49,781 nucleotides of DNA, taken from positions 1 to 49,781 of the forward strand of contig JAUXUL010000040.1 of assembly GCA_030680795.1 (NCBI GenBank), read 5' to 3'. Source of the DNA: Anaerolineales bacterium (GTDB taxonomy: Bacteria > Chloroflexota > Anaerolineae > Anaerolineales > Villigracilaceae). Below are positions 17,354 through 25,397 of the stretch, in pieces (the stretch's first letter is position 1; each line of letters begins with the position of its first letter). The notes under the pieces are model-generated. The model did not search any database. It was not told the DNA's origin and worked only from the letters and a program-made list of their open reading frames with translations. The position numbers and the translations under genes were made by a program.

Positions 17354-18588
17354 ATCCAAACCACGATCATTACCCCGAAGGCGAAACCCTTCGTCAATCC
17401 CTCAAAAAGCGCTATCGAAGTGCGTCCCTCTGGCAGGCGATATTCTTCTCCGCGTTAGTGATCGCCATGATCAGCCTCGCCGCGCTCCTTTATAACGTGA
17501 TAGATGGCGCATTCGGTTACGTGGCTTTTGAATACAAGAATGACCCAGCCGAATTCACCGCGAAACCGCTGGATGATCTAAACAAGCAGGAATTGCTGGA
17601 TATTCTCAAAGCCAATCTTTCCTCTGGCGCGTATACGAAGCTGGATAACGAAAAACTTATGAAGAAACGCTCCAAGTCAGTTCTATACACGCTGGTATTG
17701 GAGCGCCTCATTCAAATTGACACAAAACAAAACTGGTCAATGACCGACTCCATTTTACACAGTTCAGGGATCAAAACAGAAGTTTCAGAAAAATATCCAA
17801 AAGCAAAGCTCGAATTCCGCTCATGGCTTACGCCAGTGTTCCTCACCACACCCATGTCTTCCAAAGCGGAGTTCGCAGGTGTGCGTACAGCCATCCTCGG
17901 CTCATTATGGATGGTGGGAATCGCCATTCTTTTCGCCCTGCCCATTGGCACAGGCGCAGCGATCTATCTCCAAGAATACGCTATAAAAAATTTTTTGAGC
18001 CGCGTTATTCAAACCAATATTAATAATCTCGCGGGCGTGCCAAGCATTGTTTATGGAATGCTCGGGCTTGCCATTTTCGTCCGCGCATTTGAACCCTTTA
18101 CCAGCGGAAGCATGTTCGGCATTACAGATTCAAACGGACGTACGATCCTATCCGCAGGTTTGACCATGGGCGTGCTTGTCCTGCCGCTGATCATCATCAA
18201 CGCGCAGGAAGCCATCAAGGCTGTGCCTGATTCGCTGAGGCAAGCCGCATACGGCGTAGGCGCCACCCGATGGCAAACGATCTGGCATCACGTTCTGCCC
18301 AATGCCCTGCCAGGCATTCTGACAGGCAGTATTCTGGCGGTCTCGCGCGCCATCGGTGAAACTGCTCCGCTCATCGTAGTAGGCGCATCCACTTTCATCA
18401 GCCTTGACCCTGATGGGCCGTTCTCGAAATTCACGGCGTTGCCAATCCAAATCTACCAATGGACAACGCGTGCCCAATCTGAATTCCATTCTATTGCAGC
18501 GAGCGCCATCATTGTGTTGTTGGTTCTACTATTGACCCTAAATGCCACCGCGGTATTAATCCGCAACCGTGTGCAGAGAAAATATTAG
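17350..18588 (+). CDS. pstA: phosphate ABC transporter permease PstA with large extra loop
   Basis: A 412-residue permease, partner of PstC, against about 280-300 for ordinary PstA. Helix 1 is at about 27-50, but helix 2 begins near residue 177: the loop between them (about 52-175) is a ~125-residue, mostly hydrophilic extension (LDDLNKQELLDILKANL, DTKQNWSMTDSILHSSG) predicted to lie outside the membrane. The rest is standard: GVPSIVYGMLGLAIFV, coupling loop NAQEAIKAVPDSLRQAAYGVGATRWQTIWHHVLPNALPGI, and AVSRAIGETAPLIVVG. Extended loops occur in some PstA proteins of other phyla; here it might contact PstS or the envelope. Confidence 0.93.
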   Translation: MNPNHDHYPEGETLRQSLKKRYRSASLWQAIFFSALVIAMISLAALLYNVIDGAFGYVAFEYKNDPAEFTAKPLDDLNKQELLDILKANLSSGAYTKLDNEKLMKKRSKSVLYTLVLERLIQIDTKQNWSMTDSILHSSGIKTEVSEKYPKAKLEFRSWLTPVFLTTPMSSKAEFAGVRTAILGSLWMVGIAILFALPIGTGAAIYLQEYAIKNFLSRVIQTNINNLAGVPSIVYGMLGLAIFVRAFEPFTSGSMFGITDSNGRTILSAGLTMGVLVLPLIIINAQEAIKAVPDSLRQAAYGVGATRWQTIWHHVLPNALPGILTGSILAVSRAIGETAPLIVVGASTFISLDPDGPFSKFTALPIQIYQWTTRAQSEFHSIAASAIIVLLVLLLTLNATAVLIRNRVQRKY

Positions 18589-18638
18589 GTTGATACAAAC
18601 CCTAAAGGTTTTTATCCTAAATCAAGACGACAAAATTT

Positions 18639-18765
18639 CGTCATTGCGAGCCGCCGCTCTTGTACTATGGCGGCGAAGCAATCTCCTCGCCATGTTGGGG
18701 ATTGCTTCGGGCTAAGAACAAGCGTCGCCCTGAGCCTGTCGAAGGGAACGCCCCTCGCAATGACG
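18639..18765. repeat. palindromic element, family D copy 1, inside pst operon
   Basis: Bounded by CGTCATTGCGAG and CTCGCAATGACG as inverted ends, with an inner inverted pair GAAGCAATC / GATTGCTTC and an internal family G palindrome (CCCTGAGCCTGTCGAAGGG). It occupies most of the 206-base pstA-pstB gap. Three more copies lie at 31318-31401, 33419-33525 and 35166-35262. No transposase is encoded; it is MITE- or REP-like. Confidence 0.85.
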
Positions 18766-18794
18766 GATGTACGGTAGAGAATAAGGAATAAAAT

Positions 18795-19583
18795 ATGCAA
18801 AATACTCAAATACCGGAATATGCAATTGAAACAAAAAATCTTTTTGTCTTTTATGGCTCCTTTGCCGCGGTCAGTGAGGTGAACTTAAAGATCGAAAAAC
18901 AAAAGGTCACCGCCATCATTGGGCCGTCAGGCTGTGGAAAATCAACCCTCCTGCGCGCCTTCAATCGCATGAATGATTTTGTGCCGAGCAGTTATGTCAC
19001 TGGCGAAGTGCTCATGCGCGGACAAAATATATATGGCTCGAACATAGACCCGGTTGAAGTCCGCAGAAACATCGGCATGGTTTTCCAAAAACCGAATCCG
19101 TTTCCAAAATCCATTTATGAAAATATCGCCTGGGGCGCGCGCATCAATGGCTTTAAGGGAAACATGGACGAACTCGTGGAGCAATCCCTGCGCGGCGCGG
19201 CGCTTTGGGAGGAAGTAAAAGACCTACTCAAGAAGAACGCCTACGAACTTTCAGGCGGACAGCAGCAACGCCTGTGCATTGCGCGCACCATCGCCATCCA
19301 GCCTGATATCATTCTGATGGACGAACCCGCCTCCGCGCTCGACCCGATTTCCACGCTTCGCATCGAAGAACTCATGCAGGAACTCAAGAAAAACTATACC
19401 ATCATCATCGTCACCCACAACATGCAGCAAGCCGCGCGTGTTTCAGATTACACCGCCATGATGATGTTGGAAAAAGACGGTTCACGCTCTGGCACAGTGA
19501 TAGAATTTTCGGAAACAAAAAAGATATTCACAAATCCAAAAGATAAGCGCACGGAAGATTATGTGACGGGAAGATTTGGGTAA
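18795..19583 (+). CDS. pstB: phosphate ABC transporter ATPase PstB (copy 1, canonical)
   Basis: A 262-residue ATPase that drives PstCA. All motifs are intact: Walker [11 protein letters not shown]-loop in [13 protein letters not shown], signature LSGGQQQRL, Walker [14 protein letters not shown] and switch His in [10 protein letters not shown]; the family ending [10 protein letters not shown] is present. It is the only one of the three PstB proteins here with fully standard motifs. It follows pstA after a repeat element rather than at the usual tight spacing. Confidence 0.95.
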   Translation: MQNTQIPEYAIETKNLFVFYGSFAAVSEVNLKIEKQKVTAIIGPSGCGKSTLLRAFNRMNDFVPSSYVTGEVLMRGQNIYGSNIDPVEVRRNIGMVFQKPNPFPKSIYENIAWGARINGFKGNMDELVEQSLRGAALWEEVKDLLKKNAYELSGGQQQRLCIARTIAIQPDIILMDEPASALDPISTLRIEELMQELKKNYTIIIVTHNMQQAARVSDYTAMMMLEKDGSRSGTVIEFSETKKIFTNPKDKRTEDYVTGRFG

Positions 19584-19655
19584 TAAATTAAACACAAAGG
19601 ACACGAAGTACACAAAGGTTTAAACCTATTTTCTTGTGTACCTAAAGAGGACACC

Positions 19656-20099
19656 ATGAATAAAGCCAAAGTCATTTTCTTATGCACAGGCAACTCGGCG
19701 CGCAGTCAAATGGCAGAGGGACTCCTGCGTGCAATGGCGGGGGAGCAGTTTGAAATTTTCAGCGCAGGCACACAGCCGAGGGGCAGGATCCTGCCCGAGG
19801 TCCAGGAAGTGATGCTCGATGCTGGCATTAACATTTCAGGTCAGTGGTCCAAGTCAGTGATGGAGTATCTTGGCAAAACCGTCTTCGCGCATGTCATCAC
19901 CGTATGTGCGGAAGCGGAGGAAAATTGTCCCGCCGTGTTTTTGAGCATGGGGACTCACGATCACTGGCCCTTCGATGACCCCGCCAAATTTCACGAAGAA
20001 ACCCGCCTCGACTCCACCCGGCGCGTGCGCGACCAAATTGAAGATCGTCTGCGCCTTTGGCTGGACGAGCAGGGTATTACGCCAAAAGAGTATCGTTAA
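19656..20099 (+). CDS. arsC: low-molecular-weight phosphatase / thioredoxin-type arsenate reductase
   Basis: A 147-residue LMW-PTP fold protein with the P-loop CTGNSARS (CX5R-S, residues 10-17) and the downstream acid in DHWPFDDPA. This is the ArsC family that reduces arsenate to arsenite using thioredoxin. Its position between pstB and phoU fits detoxifying arsenate taken up by the phosphate importer; a protein-tyrosine phosphatase role is the alternative. Start ATG 19656 follows AGAGGA. The preceding gap carries an ACACAAAGGACACGAAG-type repeat with no gene. Confidence 0.85.
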   Translation: MNKAKVIFLCTGNSARSQMAEGLLRAMAGEQFEIFSAGTQPRGRILPEVQEVMLDAGINISGQWSKSVMEYLGKTVFAHVITVCAEAEENCPAVFLSMGTHDHWPFDDPAKFHEETRLDSTRRVRDQIEDRLRLWLDEQGITPKEYR

Positions 20100-20125
20100 T
20101 AGTAAAATAACCAAACTGTGTAGTG

Positions 20126-20168
20126 CGACATTCATGTCGCTTTACAATTATCGGCGACATGAATGTCG
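20126..20168. repeat. 15-bp perfect inverted repeat between arsC and phoU
   Basis: CGACATTCATGTCGC (20126-20140) and GCGACATGAATGTCG (20154-20168) with a 13-base loop; each arm is itself partly palindromic. An in-frame ATG at 20163 falls within it, which is why the phoU start is set downstream. Confidence 0.8.
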
Positions 20169-20189
20169 TGGTACAAACATAGAGGTCTT

Positions 20190-20870
20190 ATGATCAGAAA
20201 AACATTTGAGAGTGAAATTCAACAGGTAAAAGATGAAGTGCTTTTACTCGGCAGCATGGTGGAGCATGCCATCATCGGCTCAGTGGAGGCGCTGAAGAAG
20301 CGCGACATCAAGGCTTCCGAGAAGATCATGGCTGAAGATAATGAGATCAACAAGAAGCGTTTCGCCATTGAAAATCAGTTGATGATCCTGATCGCCACGC
20401 AGCAACCCATGGCGCACGATCTGCGCCTGCTTGCTTCATGTATGGAAATTATTTCCGAGTTGGAGCGTATGGGAGATTACGCCAAGGGCATCGCGAACAT
20501 CAACCTCCGCATGGGCGAAGAACCTTTGCTCAAGCCATTGATCGACATCCCGCGCATGGCGCAAAAAGGCGCGGACATGCTCCATCGGGCCTTGTCCGCC
20601 TTCATCAATGAAGATGTGGAAGCCGCAAAGGGCATCCCCGTCGAAGATGATGAAGTGGATGCGCTTTATAATCAGGTCTATCGCGAGTTGATGACCTTCA
20701 TCATCCAGGATCCCAAGTCCATTGAGCGCGCAAACTGGTTATTATGGGTTGCGCATAATTTGGAGCGTGTGGCAGACCGTGTCACAAATATTTGTGAACG
20801 GACTGTGTTCATTGCCACAGGCGAATTCAGCGAGATCAAATCCAGTGACGATGAGTTTTGGAAGAAATAA
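20190..20870 (+). CDS. phoU: phosphate signalling complex protein PhoU
   Basis: A 226-residue all-helical protein made of two PhoU three-helix repeats, with metal-binding E/D-x-x-x-D motifs (MAEDNEINKKRFAIENQLM, IEDDEVDALYNQVYRELM) and the characteristic RLLASCMEIISELERMGDYAKGIANI and HNLERVADRVTNICERTVFI. PhoU represses Pho signalling by relaying Pst state to PhoR and limits phosphate uptake. ATG 20190 (AGAGG six bases before) is used in place of 20163. Last gene of the first pst operon; a terminator follows. Confidence 0.95.
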   Translation: MIRKTFESEIQQVKDEVLLLGSMVEHAIIGSVEALKKRDIKASEKIMAEDNEINKKRFAIENQLMILIATQQPMAHDLRLLASCMEIISELERMGDYAKGIANINLRMGEEPLLKPLIDIPRMAQKGADMLHRALSAFINEDVEAAKGIPVEDDEVDALYNQVYRELMTFIIQDPKSIERANWLLWVAHNLERVADRVTNICERTVFIATGEFSEIKSSDDEFWKK

Positions 20871-20884
20871 GAATAATGCGTAAT

Positions 20885-20924
20885 AAAAAAGGCGGACACA
20901 AAAAATCCTTGTGCCCGCCTTTTT
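20885..20924. terminator. bidirectional terminator between phoU and pstB2
   Basis: AAAAAGGCGGACACAA pairs with TTGTGCCCGCCTTTTT (one A-C mismatch). T-tracts occur on both strands, serving the convergent phoU (+) and pstB2 (-) genes. Confidence 0.85.
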
Positions 20925-20944
20925 GCAAAGTAATTACCAAACTA

Positions 20945-21703
20945 CTACCCCATCCTGCCCGTAATATACGCCTCAGTCAATTCTTCCTTCGGCTTTGTGA
21001 ACATGTCACTTGTGGGTGCAAACTCCACCATCTCCCCCAGCCAAAATAATCCTGTGTAATCTGAAACACGTGCGGCTTGCTGCATATTGTGGGTGACAAT
21101 CACAATGGTGTAATCCTGTTTGAGTTCTGCGATCAATTCTTCCACGCGTAAAGTTGCAATCGGGTCAAGCGCGGAAGTGGATTCGTCCATTAAAATTACT
21201 TCGGGCTGCACAGCCACCACACGCGCAATGCATAATCTTTGTTGCTGGCCCAACGATAGCCCCATTGCATCTGATTTCAAAATATCTTTTACTTCGTCCC
21301 ACAAGGCGGCGGCGACCAGACTCTTTTCCACCACTTCGTTAAGATTTACATCCATGCCCATCACACGCGGACCGAATGCCACGTTGTCATAAATGGATTG
21401 CGGAAATGGATTCGGCTTTTGGAAGACCATGCCCACCCGCTGACGCAGGTTGACCACGTCCATGCCTGGGTTGTAAATATCTTCACCTTTTAAGAGGACT
21501 TTCCCTTCCAGGCGGGTGCCTGAGATGGTGTCATTCATTCGATTCAAACACCGTAAAAATGTGGACTTGCCACAACCTGACGGTCCGATCAACGCGGTCA
21601 CTTTTTGCGGCTGTATCTCAAGATTGATATTTGAAAGCGCCTTTGACGTGCCGTAATAAAAATCGAGTTTTTGGATGGAGAAGGAAGATGGATCTGTGGT
21701 CAT
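20945..21703 (-). CDS. pstB: PstB paralogue (copy 2) with altered signature motif
   Basis: A 252-residue PstB-type ATPase encoded alone, divergent from the second pst operon. Walker [11 protein letters not shown]-loop [13 protein letters not shown], and switch [10 protein letters not shown] are intact. Two deviations are visible in the DNA: the ABC signature reads LSLGQQQRL rather than LSGGQ, and Walker B is followed by DESTSALDP in place of DEPxSALDP. It is otherwise close to PstB throughout, ending [10 protein letters not shown]. It may serve either permease pair. The start has no Shine-Dalgarno; TACAAT lies six bases before it. Confidence 0.92.
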   Translation of the reverse strand: MTTDPSSFSIQKLDFYYGTSKALSNINLEIQPQKVTALIGPSGCGKSTFLRCLNRMNDTISGTRLEGKVLLKGEDIYNPGMDVVNLRQRVGMVFQKPNPFPQSIYDNVAFGPRVMGMDVNLNEVVEKSLVAAALWDEVKDILKSDAMGLSLGQQQRLCIARVVAVQPEVILMDESTSALDPIATLRVEELIAELKQDYTIVIVTHNMQQAARVSDYTGLFWLGEMVEFAPTSDMFTKPKEELTEAYITGRMG

Positions 21704-21709
21704 GGGATG

Positions 21710-21715
21710 ATTGTA
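21710..21715 (-). promoter_or_regulatory. -10 box of pstB2, leaderless type
   Basis: TACAAT on the minus strand, six bases (CATCCC) before ATG 21703. Confidence 0.5.
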
Positions 21716-21764
21716 TCAAAAGAAAGGATGAATTATGAAGGATGAAGGATAAAGCGGTCTTACA

Positions 21765-21828
21765 TGTTTACCTGCCTGCCTGTTTACGTGTCCACTTTTT
21801 TACTTGTGTACGTGTCTACCTGCGACTA
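21765..21828. repeat. eight-unit degenerate 8-bp tandem repeat at pstS2 promoter
   Basis: Consecutive units TGTTTACC, TGCCTGCC, TGTTTACG, TGTCCACT, TTTTTACT, TGTGTACG, TGTCTACC, TGCGACTA; a ninth diverged unit (GTCTTACA) precedes at 21757. Consensus about TGTNTACC. The array covers the -35 and part of the -10 of pstS2. Confidence 0.7.
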
Positions 21829-21832
21829 TAAT
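21804..21832 (+). promoter_or_regulatory. leaderless promoter of second pst operon
   Basis: TTGTGT (21804-21809), 17-base spacer, TATAAT (21827-21832). ATG follows eight bases later, leaving no room for a Shine-Dalgarno. No TTAACA-type Pho box was found here, unlike the first operon. Confidence 0.6.
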
Positions 21833-21840
21833 CCCATCCA

Positions 21841-22713
21841 ATGAAAAGTGTCCTCATTCTCTTTCTTCTTTCCTCTTTCATGCTCACCTCCTGCGGTTCT
21901 TTCAATAATTCATCCGCTTCCGATTCAACCGCGAATTACATCGAAAACAAAGGCTCTGACACCATCGTCAACCTGGCCCTGGCCTGGGCCGAGACCTATC
22001 AAAGCCGCCATCCGGATATCCGCATATCAGTAACAGGCGGAGGGTCAGGCACAGGAATCGCCGCGCTGATCAATAACACAGTGGATATTGCAAATGCGTC
22101 GCGCAGGATCAAGCAGGAGGAGATTGATGAAGCGAAGAAAAATGGGATTGAACCTGTTGAGTTCATTATTGCCCGCGATGCAATTGCGGTGATCGTCAAT
22201 GCGGAAAACCCTGTCAGCGAATTAACGCTTGAACAGATCTCGGGAATTTACAGCGGGGAGATTACGAACTGGAGCGAGGTGGGCGGCGAAGACCGTCCCA
22301 TCGTCAAATTGTCGCGCGAAACAAACTCCGGCACGCATGTTTATTTTTTGGAAACTGTTTTACGCTTGGGGAACAAGGAAGATAAAACTTTGTTTTCAAT
22401 GGATACTTTGTTGCTGCCATCCTCGGAAGGCATTATTTCGGAAGTGCGCGATAACCCAAATGCAATTGGCTACGACGGACTGGGTTATGTGCCAGATGAT
22501 TTGAAAACGATCGGGATTGCAAAAGAGGCAGGCAGCGCGTATGTGCTGCCTGCCATTTCAACGGTGAACGATAAAACCTATCCCATCGCCCGCGATCTTT
22601 ATATGTATACCAATGGCGAGCCAACGGGCGTCGTTAAAGAATATCTTGATTGGATCCTTTCCGCCGAGGCACAGCAGATCGTGGCCGAGTTGGGTTTTGT
22701 GCCTGTTAAGTAA
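21841..22713 (+). CDS. pstS: second phosphate-binding lipoprotein PstS-like
   Basis: A 290-residue lipoprotein (lipobox MLTSC, Cys18). It has the PstS-type fold markers GSDTIVNLALAWAETYQSRHPDIRISVTGGGSGTGIAAL, NASRRIKQEEI, GEITNWSEVGGEDRPIV and SRETNSGTHVYFLE; the GSDT start of the binding loop and TGGGSGTG are those of the PstS group lacking long inserts. It is clearly diverged from the first PstS, which suggests a different affinity or expression condition. Stop is two bases before pstC2. Confidence 0.92.
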   Translation: MKSVLILFLLSSFMLTSCGSFNNSSASDSTANYIENKGSDTIVNLALAWAETYQSRHPDIRISVTGGGSGTGIAALINNTVDIANASRRIKQEEIDEAKKNGIEPVEFIIARDAIAVIVNAENPVSELTLEQISGIYSGEITNWSEVGGEDRPIVKLSRETNSGTHVYFLETVLRLGNKEDKTLFSMDTLLLPSSEGIISEVRDNPNAIGYDGLGYVPDDLKTIGIAKEAGSAYVLPAISTVNDKTYPIARDLYMYTNGEPTGVVKEYLDWILSAEAQQIVAELGFVPVK

Positions 22714-22715
22714 CC

Positions 22716-23612
22716 ATGAAGAATAATTTGACCTTTCGTGAATTTCTCATCACCCGCCTGATACAAGCCGCCGGGTATTCAGCGATTGTATTTGTCGCGC
22801 TTATCTTTTTCTTTCTCCTGCGTGAGGGTTTACCTACGCTCGCCGAAGTGGATGGATCGTCACTGCTTAATATTCGCTGGTATCCGATTGAGGGTTTTTT
22901 TGGGATTTTGCCGCTCATCACTGGCTCGCTCATCGTCACCCTCGGCGCGGCGCTCATCGCCGTTCCATTTGGGATCGGCACAGCCGTTTACATCTCCGAG
23001 ATTGCGCCGCGTTGGATGCGTGAAATCTTAAAGCCATTGGTGGAATTGCTGGGCGGACTTCCCTCCGTTGTGTTGGGATTTCTTGGCATACTTGTCCTCT
23101 CACCATATCTGCGCGTCTTTCTGGACCTGCCAACTGGTCTGACAGCCTTTACAGGATCCTTGCTTTTAGGAGGCATCGCGGTTCCAACGGTCGTATCCGT
23201 TGCCGAGGACGCGCTGGATGCAGTCCCGCGCGCATATCGCGAAGGAGCATGGGCATTGGGCGCAACACAATGGCAAACCATCTGGCGTGTGACCCTTCCC
23301 GCCGCTCGTTCCGGTGTCTTGACCGCCGTCATGCTCGGTGTTGGCCGCGCCATCGGCGAAACCATGACCGTCATGATGGTAACGGGCAATGCACCTGTAT
23401 TAGCTGTAAAACTCAGCAGTCTCTTCTCTCCCGTCCGCACCATGACCGCCACGATTGCCGCAGAAATGGGCGAAGTTGCAAATGGAAGCACCCACTATCA
23501 TGTCCTTTTCTTTATCGGCATGGTCCTATTCATAATTTCATTGATCGTGAATATCATCGCCTCTTCTGTTGTCTTCCGCGCGAAGAAAAGAGCGGAGAGA
23601 ATTCTTTCGTAG
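22716..23612 (+). CDS. pstC: second phosphate permease PstC
   Basis: A 298-residue permease with six predicted helices; LLGGLPSVVLGFLGI, EDALDAVPRAYREGAWALGATQWQTIWRVTLPAARSGV (coupling loop) and GVGRAIGETMTVMMVTGNAP identify PstC. Starts two bases after pstS2, with no separate ribosome binding site apart from bases in the pstS2 end, so coupled translation is likely. Confidence 0.94.
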   Translation: MKNNLTFREFLITRLIQAAGYSAIVFVALIFFFLLREGLPTLAEVDGSSLLNIRWYPIEGFFGILPLITGSLIVTLGAALIAVPFGIGTAVYISEIAPRWMREILKPLVELLGGLPSVVLGFLGILVLSPYLRVFLDLPTGLTAFTGSLLLGGIAVPTVVSVAEDALDAVPRAYREGAWALGATQWQTIWRVTLPAARSGVLTAVMLGVGRAIGETMTVMMVTGNAPVLAVKLSSLFSPVRTMTATIAAEMGEVANGSTHYHVLFFIGMVLFIISLIVNIIASSVVFRAKKRAERILS

Positions 23613-23634
23613 GAAAGAAGATAATCGAATTCAA

Positions 23635-24498
23635 ATGATGAGACTTTTTGCCCGCAATCGTCACACCGTCCAAAGGCTTGGATTCAGCCTGATTACCCTC
23701 ATGGCAGTGGTGACCGTGCTGCCTATTGTCGGCACGATCATCTTCATTCTTCTCAAAGGCGGATCTGCCATTTCGTTTGAATTCCTCTCAGGCTTCCCAC
23801 ATAACGGAATGCGCGCAGGCGGCATCCTGCCAGCGATCATCGGCACGTTGTATCTCACCATTGGCACAGCGGTTTTCTCCGTCCCGCTTGGAATTGCCGC
23901 CGCCATTTATCTGGCAGAATATGCCAAAGACAACCAGGTGACTCGCCTCATCCGCCTGGCAATCATCAACCTCGCAGGTATTCCTTCCGTAGTCTATGGG
24001 TTGTTCGGCTTGGGCTTGTTCGTCTTGTTCCTGCAATTCGGTACGTCCATCCTCGCCGCATCGCTCACGCTTTCGATCATGACTTTGCCTGTCATCATCA
24101 GCACAGCGGAAGAGGCGCTGCGCTCCGTGCCGCAAGCCTTTCGCACCGTGAGCATTTCACTCGGCGCCACCCGCTGGCAGACCATCCGCCGTATTGTCTT
24201 GAAGGAAGCCCTTCCTGGAATTTTAACTGGCGTGATCCTCGGCTTGGAACGCGCCGCGGGCGAAACCGCCCCCATCCTTTTCACGGGCGCGGCTTTCTTC
24301 CTTCCACGCCTGCCTCAATCCCCCTTTGATGCAACCATGGCTTTGCCGTATCATCTTTTTGTCATTTCCACGCAAGTGCCTGAAATGCCGATCCAAATTC
24401 AATACGGCACGGCGCTTGTTTTGCTTGTCTTTGTATTGAGCATGAATATGATTGCAACTGTGATTCGTTCTCGCGCCCGCGCCAAACGCCAATGGTGA
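23635..24498 (+). CDS. pstA: second phosphate permease PstA
   Basis: A 287-residue permease of ordinary PstA size, without the long loop of the first PstA. Family segments: IPLGIAAAIYLAEYA-like helix start, NLAGIPSVVYGLFGLGLFV, coupling loop STAEEALRSVPQAFRTVSISLGATRWQTIRRIVLKEALPGI, and LGLERAAGETAPILFTGAAFF. ATG 23635 (or 23638) is used; an upstream in-frame ATG at 23569 would overlap pstC2 and add basic residues not seen in the family. Confidence 0.93.
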   Translation: MMRLFARNRHTVQRLGFSLITLMAVVTVLPIVGTIIFILLKGGSAISFEFLSGFPHNGMRAGGILPAIIGTLYLTIGTAVFSVPLGIAAAIYLAEYAKDNQVTRLIRLAIINLAGIPSVVYGLFGLGLFVLFLQFGTSILAASLTLSIMTLPVIISTAEEALRSVPQAFRTVSISLGATRWQTIRRIVLKEALPGILTGVILGLERAAGETAPILFTGAAFFLPRLPQSPFDATMALPYHLFVISTQVPEMPIQIQYGTALVLLVFVLSMNMIATVIRSRARAKRQW

Positions 24499-24549
24499 AA
24501 TCCCAGCCCTCAATGTTAATTCCCAATTACGCATCACAAATTATCAACC

Positions 24550-25308
24550 ATGACAAACAAGATAACCATTGAATCCCTCTCACTCCAATACTCCGATGGC
24601 ACCGAGTCATTGCGCGGTATCAGTATGGGAATCCGTCAGAACGCTGTGACAGTTCTCTTCGGTCCAGCGGGAGGCGGAAAATCCACTTTACTGCGCTGTC
24701 TCAATCGCTTGAACGATCTGACTGAGGTGAAAGCCAGTTCGGGTAAGATCCTGATTGACGGAGAAAATATCCTTGACCCACAGATCGATGTGATCGCCTT
24801 GCGGCGCAAAGTAGGCATGGTCTTTGCGCGCCCCGTCCCATTGCCGATGAGCATTCGCGAAAATATTATTTACGGTTTGGAACTCGCAGGTGAGAAACGC
24901 AAATCAAAACTGGATGATGCCGTTGAACGAAGTTTAAAACTCTCGGCAGTTTGGGATGAAGTGAAGGATAGATTGAATGACCCCGCCATTGCGCTTTCAG
25001 GCGGACAACAACAGCGTCTATGCCTTGCGCGAGTGATCGCCTTGCAGCCCGAGGTAATTTTGATGGATGAACCCACCTCCGGCCTGGATCCGATCTCAAC
25101 CGGCAAAGTGGAAGCCGCCCTGCTGGAATTGAAAAAGGAATACACTGTAATTCTTGTACCGCACTCCATACAACAAGCCGCGCGCACTGCCGATCATGCC
25201 GCTTTCTTTTTACAAGGCGAGCTGATCGAATACGATGACGGTAAAAAAATGTTCACCACACCGAAGCAAAAGAAAACTGAAGACTATATCATGGGCAGGT
25301 TTGGATAA
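24550..25308 (+). CDS. pstB: PstB paralogue (copy 3) lacking the Q-loop glutamine
   Basis: A 252-residue PstB-like ATPase closing the second operon. Walker A is GPAGGGKST, signature LSGGQQQRL and Walker B VILMDEPTSGLDPIS are intact, and the switch His is kept (VPHSIQQAAR). The Q-loop, normally [14 protein letters not shown], reads GMVFARPVPLPMSI, so the Gln that coordinates Mg and couples to the permease is Ala93. It may be slower, or coupled differently, or share work with one of the other two PstB proteins. Weak inverted repeat AAAGACCGTC/GACAGTCTTT follows (25312-25337) as a possible terminator; no Shine-Dalgarno at the start. Confidence 0.9.
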   Translation: MTNKITIESLSLQYSDGTESLRGISMGIRQNAVTVLFGPAGGGKSTLLRCLNRLNDLTEVKASSGKILIDGENILDPQIDVIALRRKVGMVFARPVPLPMSIRENIIYGLELAGEKRKSKLDDAVERSLKLSAVWDEVKDRLNDPAIALSGGQQQRLCLARVIALQPEVILMDEPTSGLDPISTGKVEAALLELKKEYTVILVPHSIQQAARTADHAAFFLQGELIEYDDGKKMFTTPKQKKTEDYIMGRFG

Positions 25309-25397
25309 TAAAAAGACCGTCAAACGACAGTCTTTCCATTCATCCTTCATCCTTCACGCGAAGCGTTCATCGTTTCGACTTCGCTCAACGCAAGCCT

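Noticed and set aside
18589-18794. Broken gene or insertion sequence between pstA and pstB
   Set aside because: The gap holds a palindromic element and no transposase or coding remnant.
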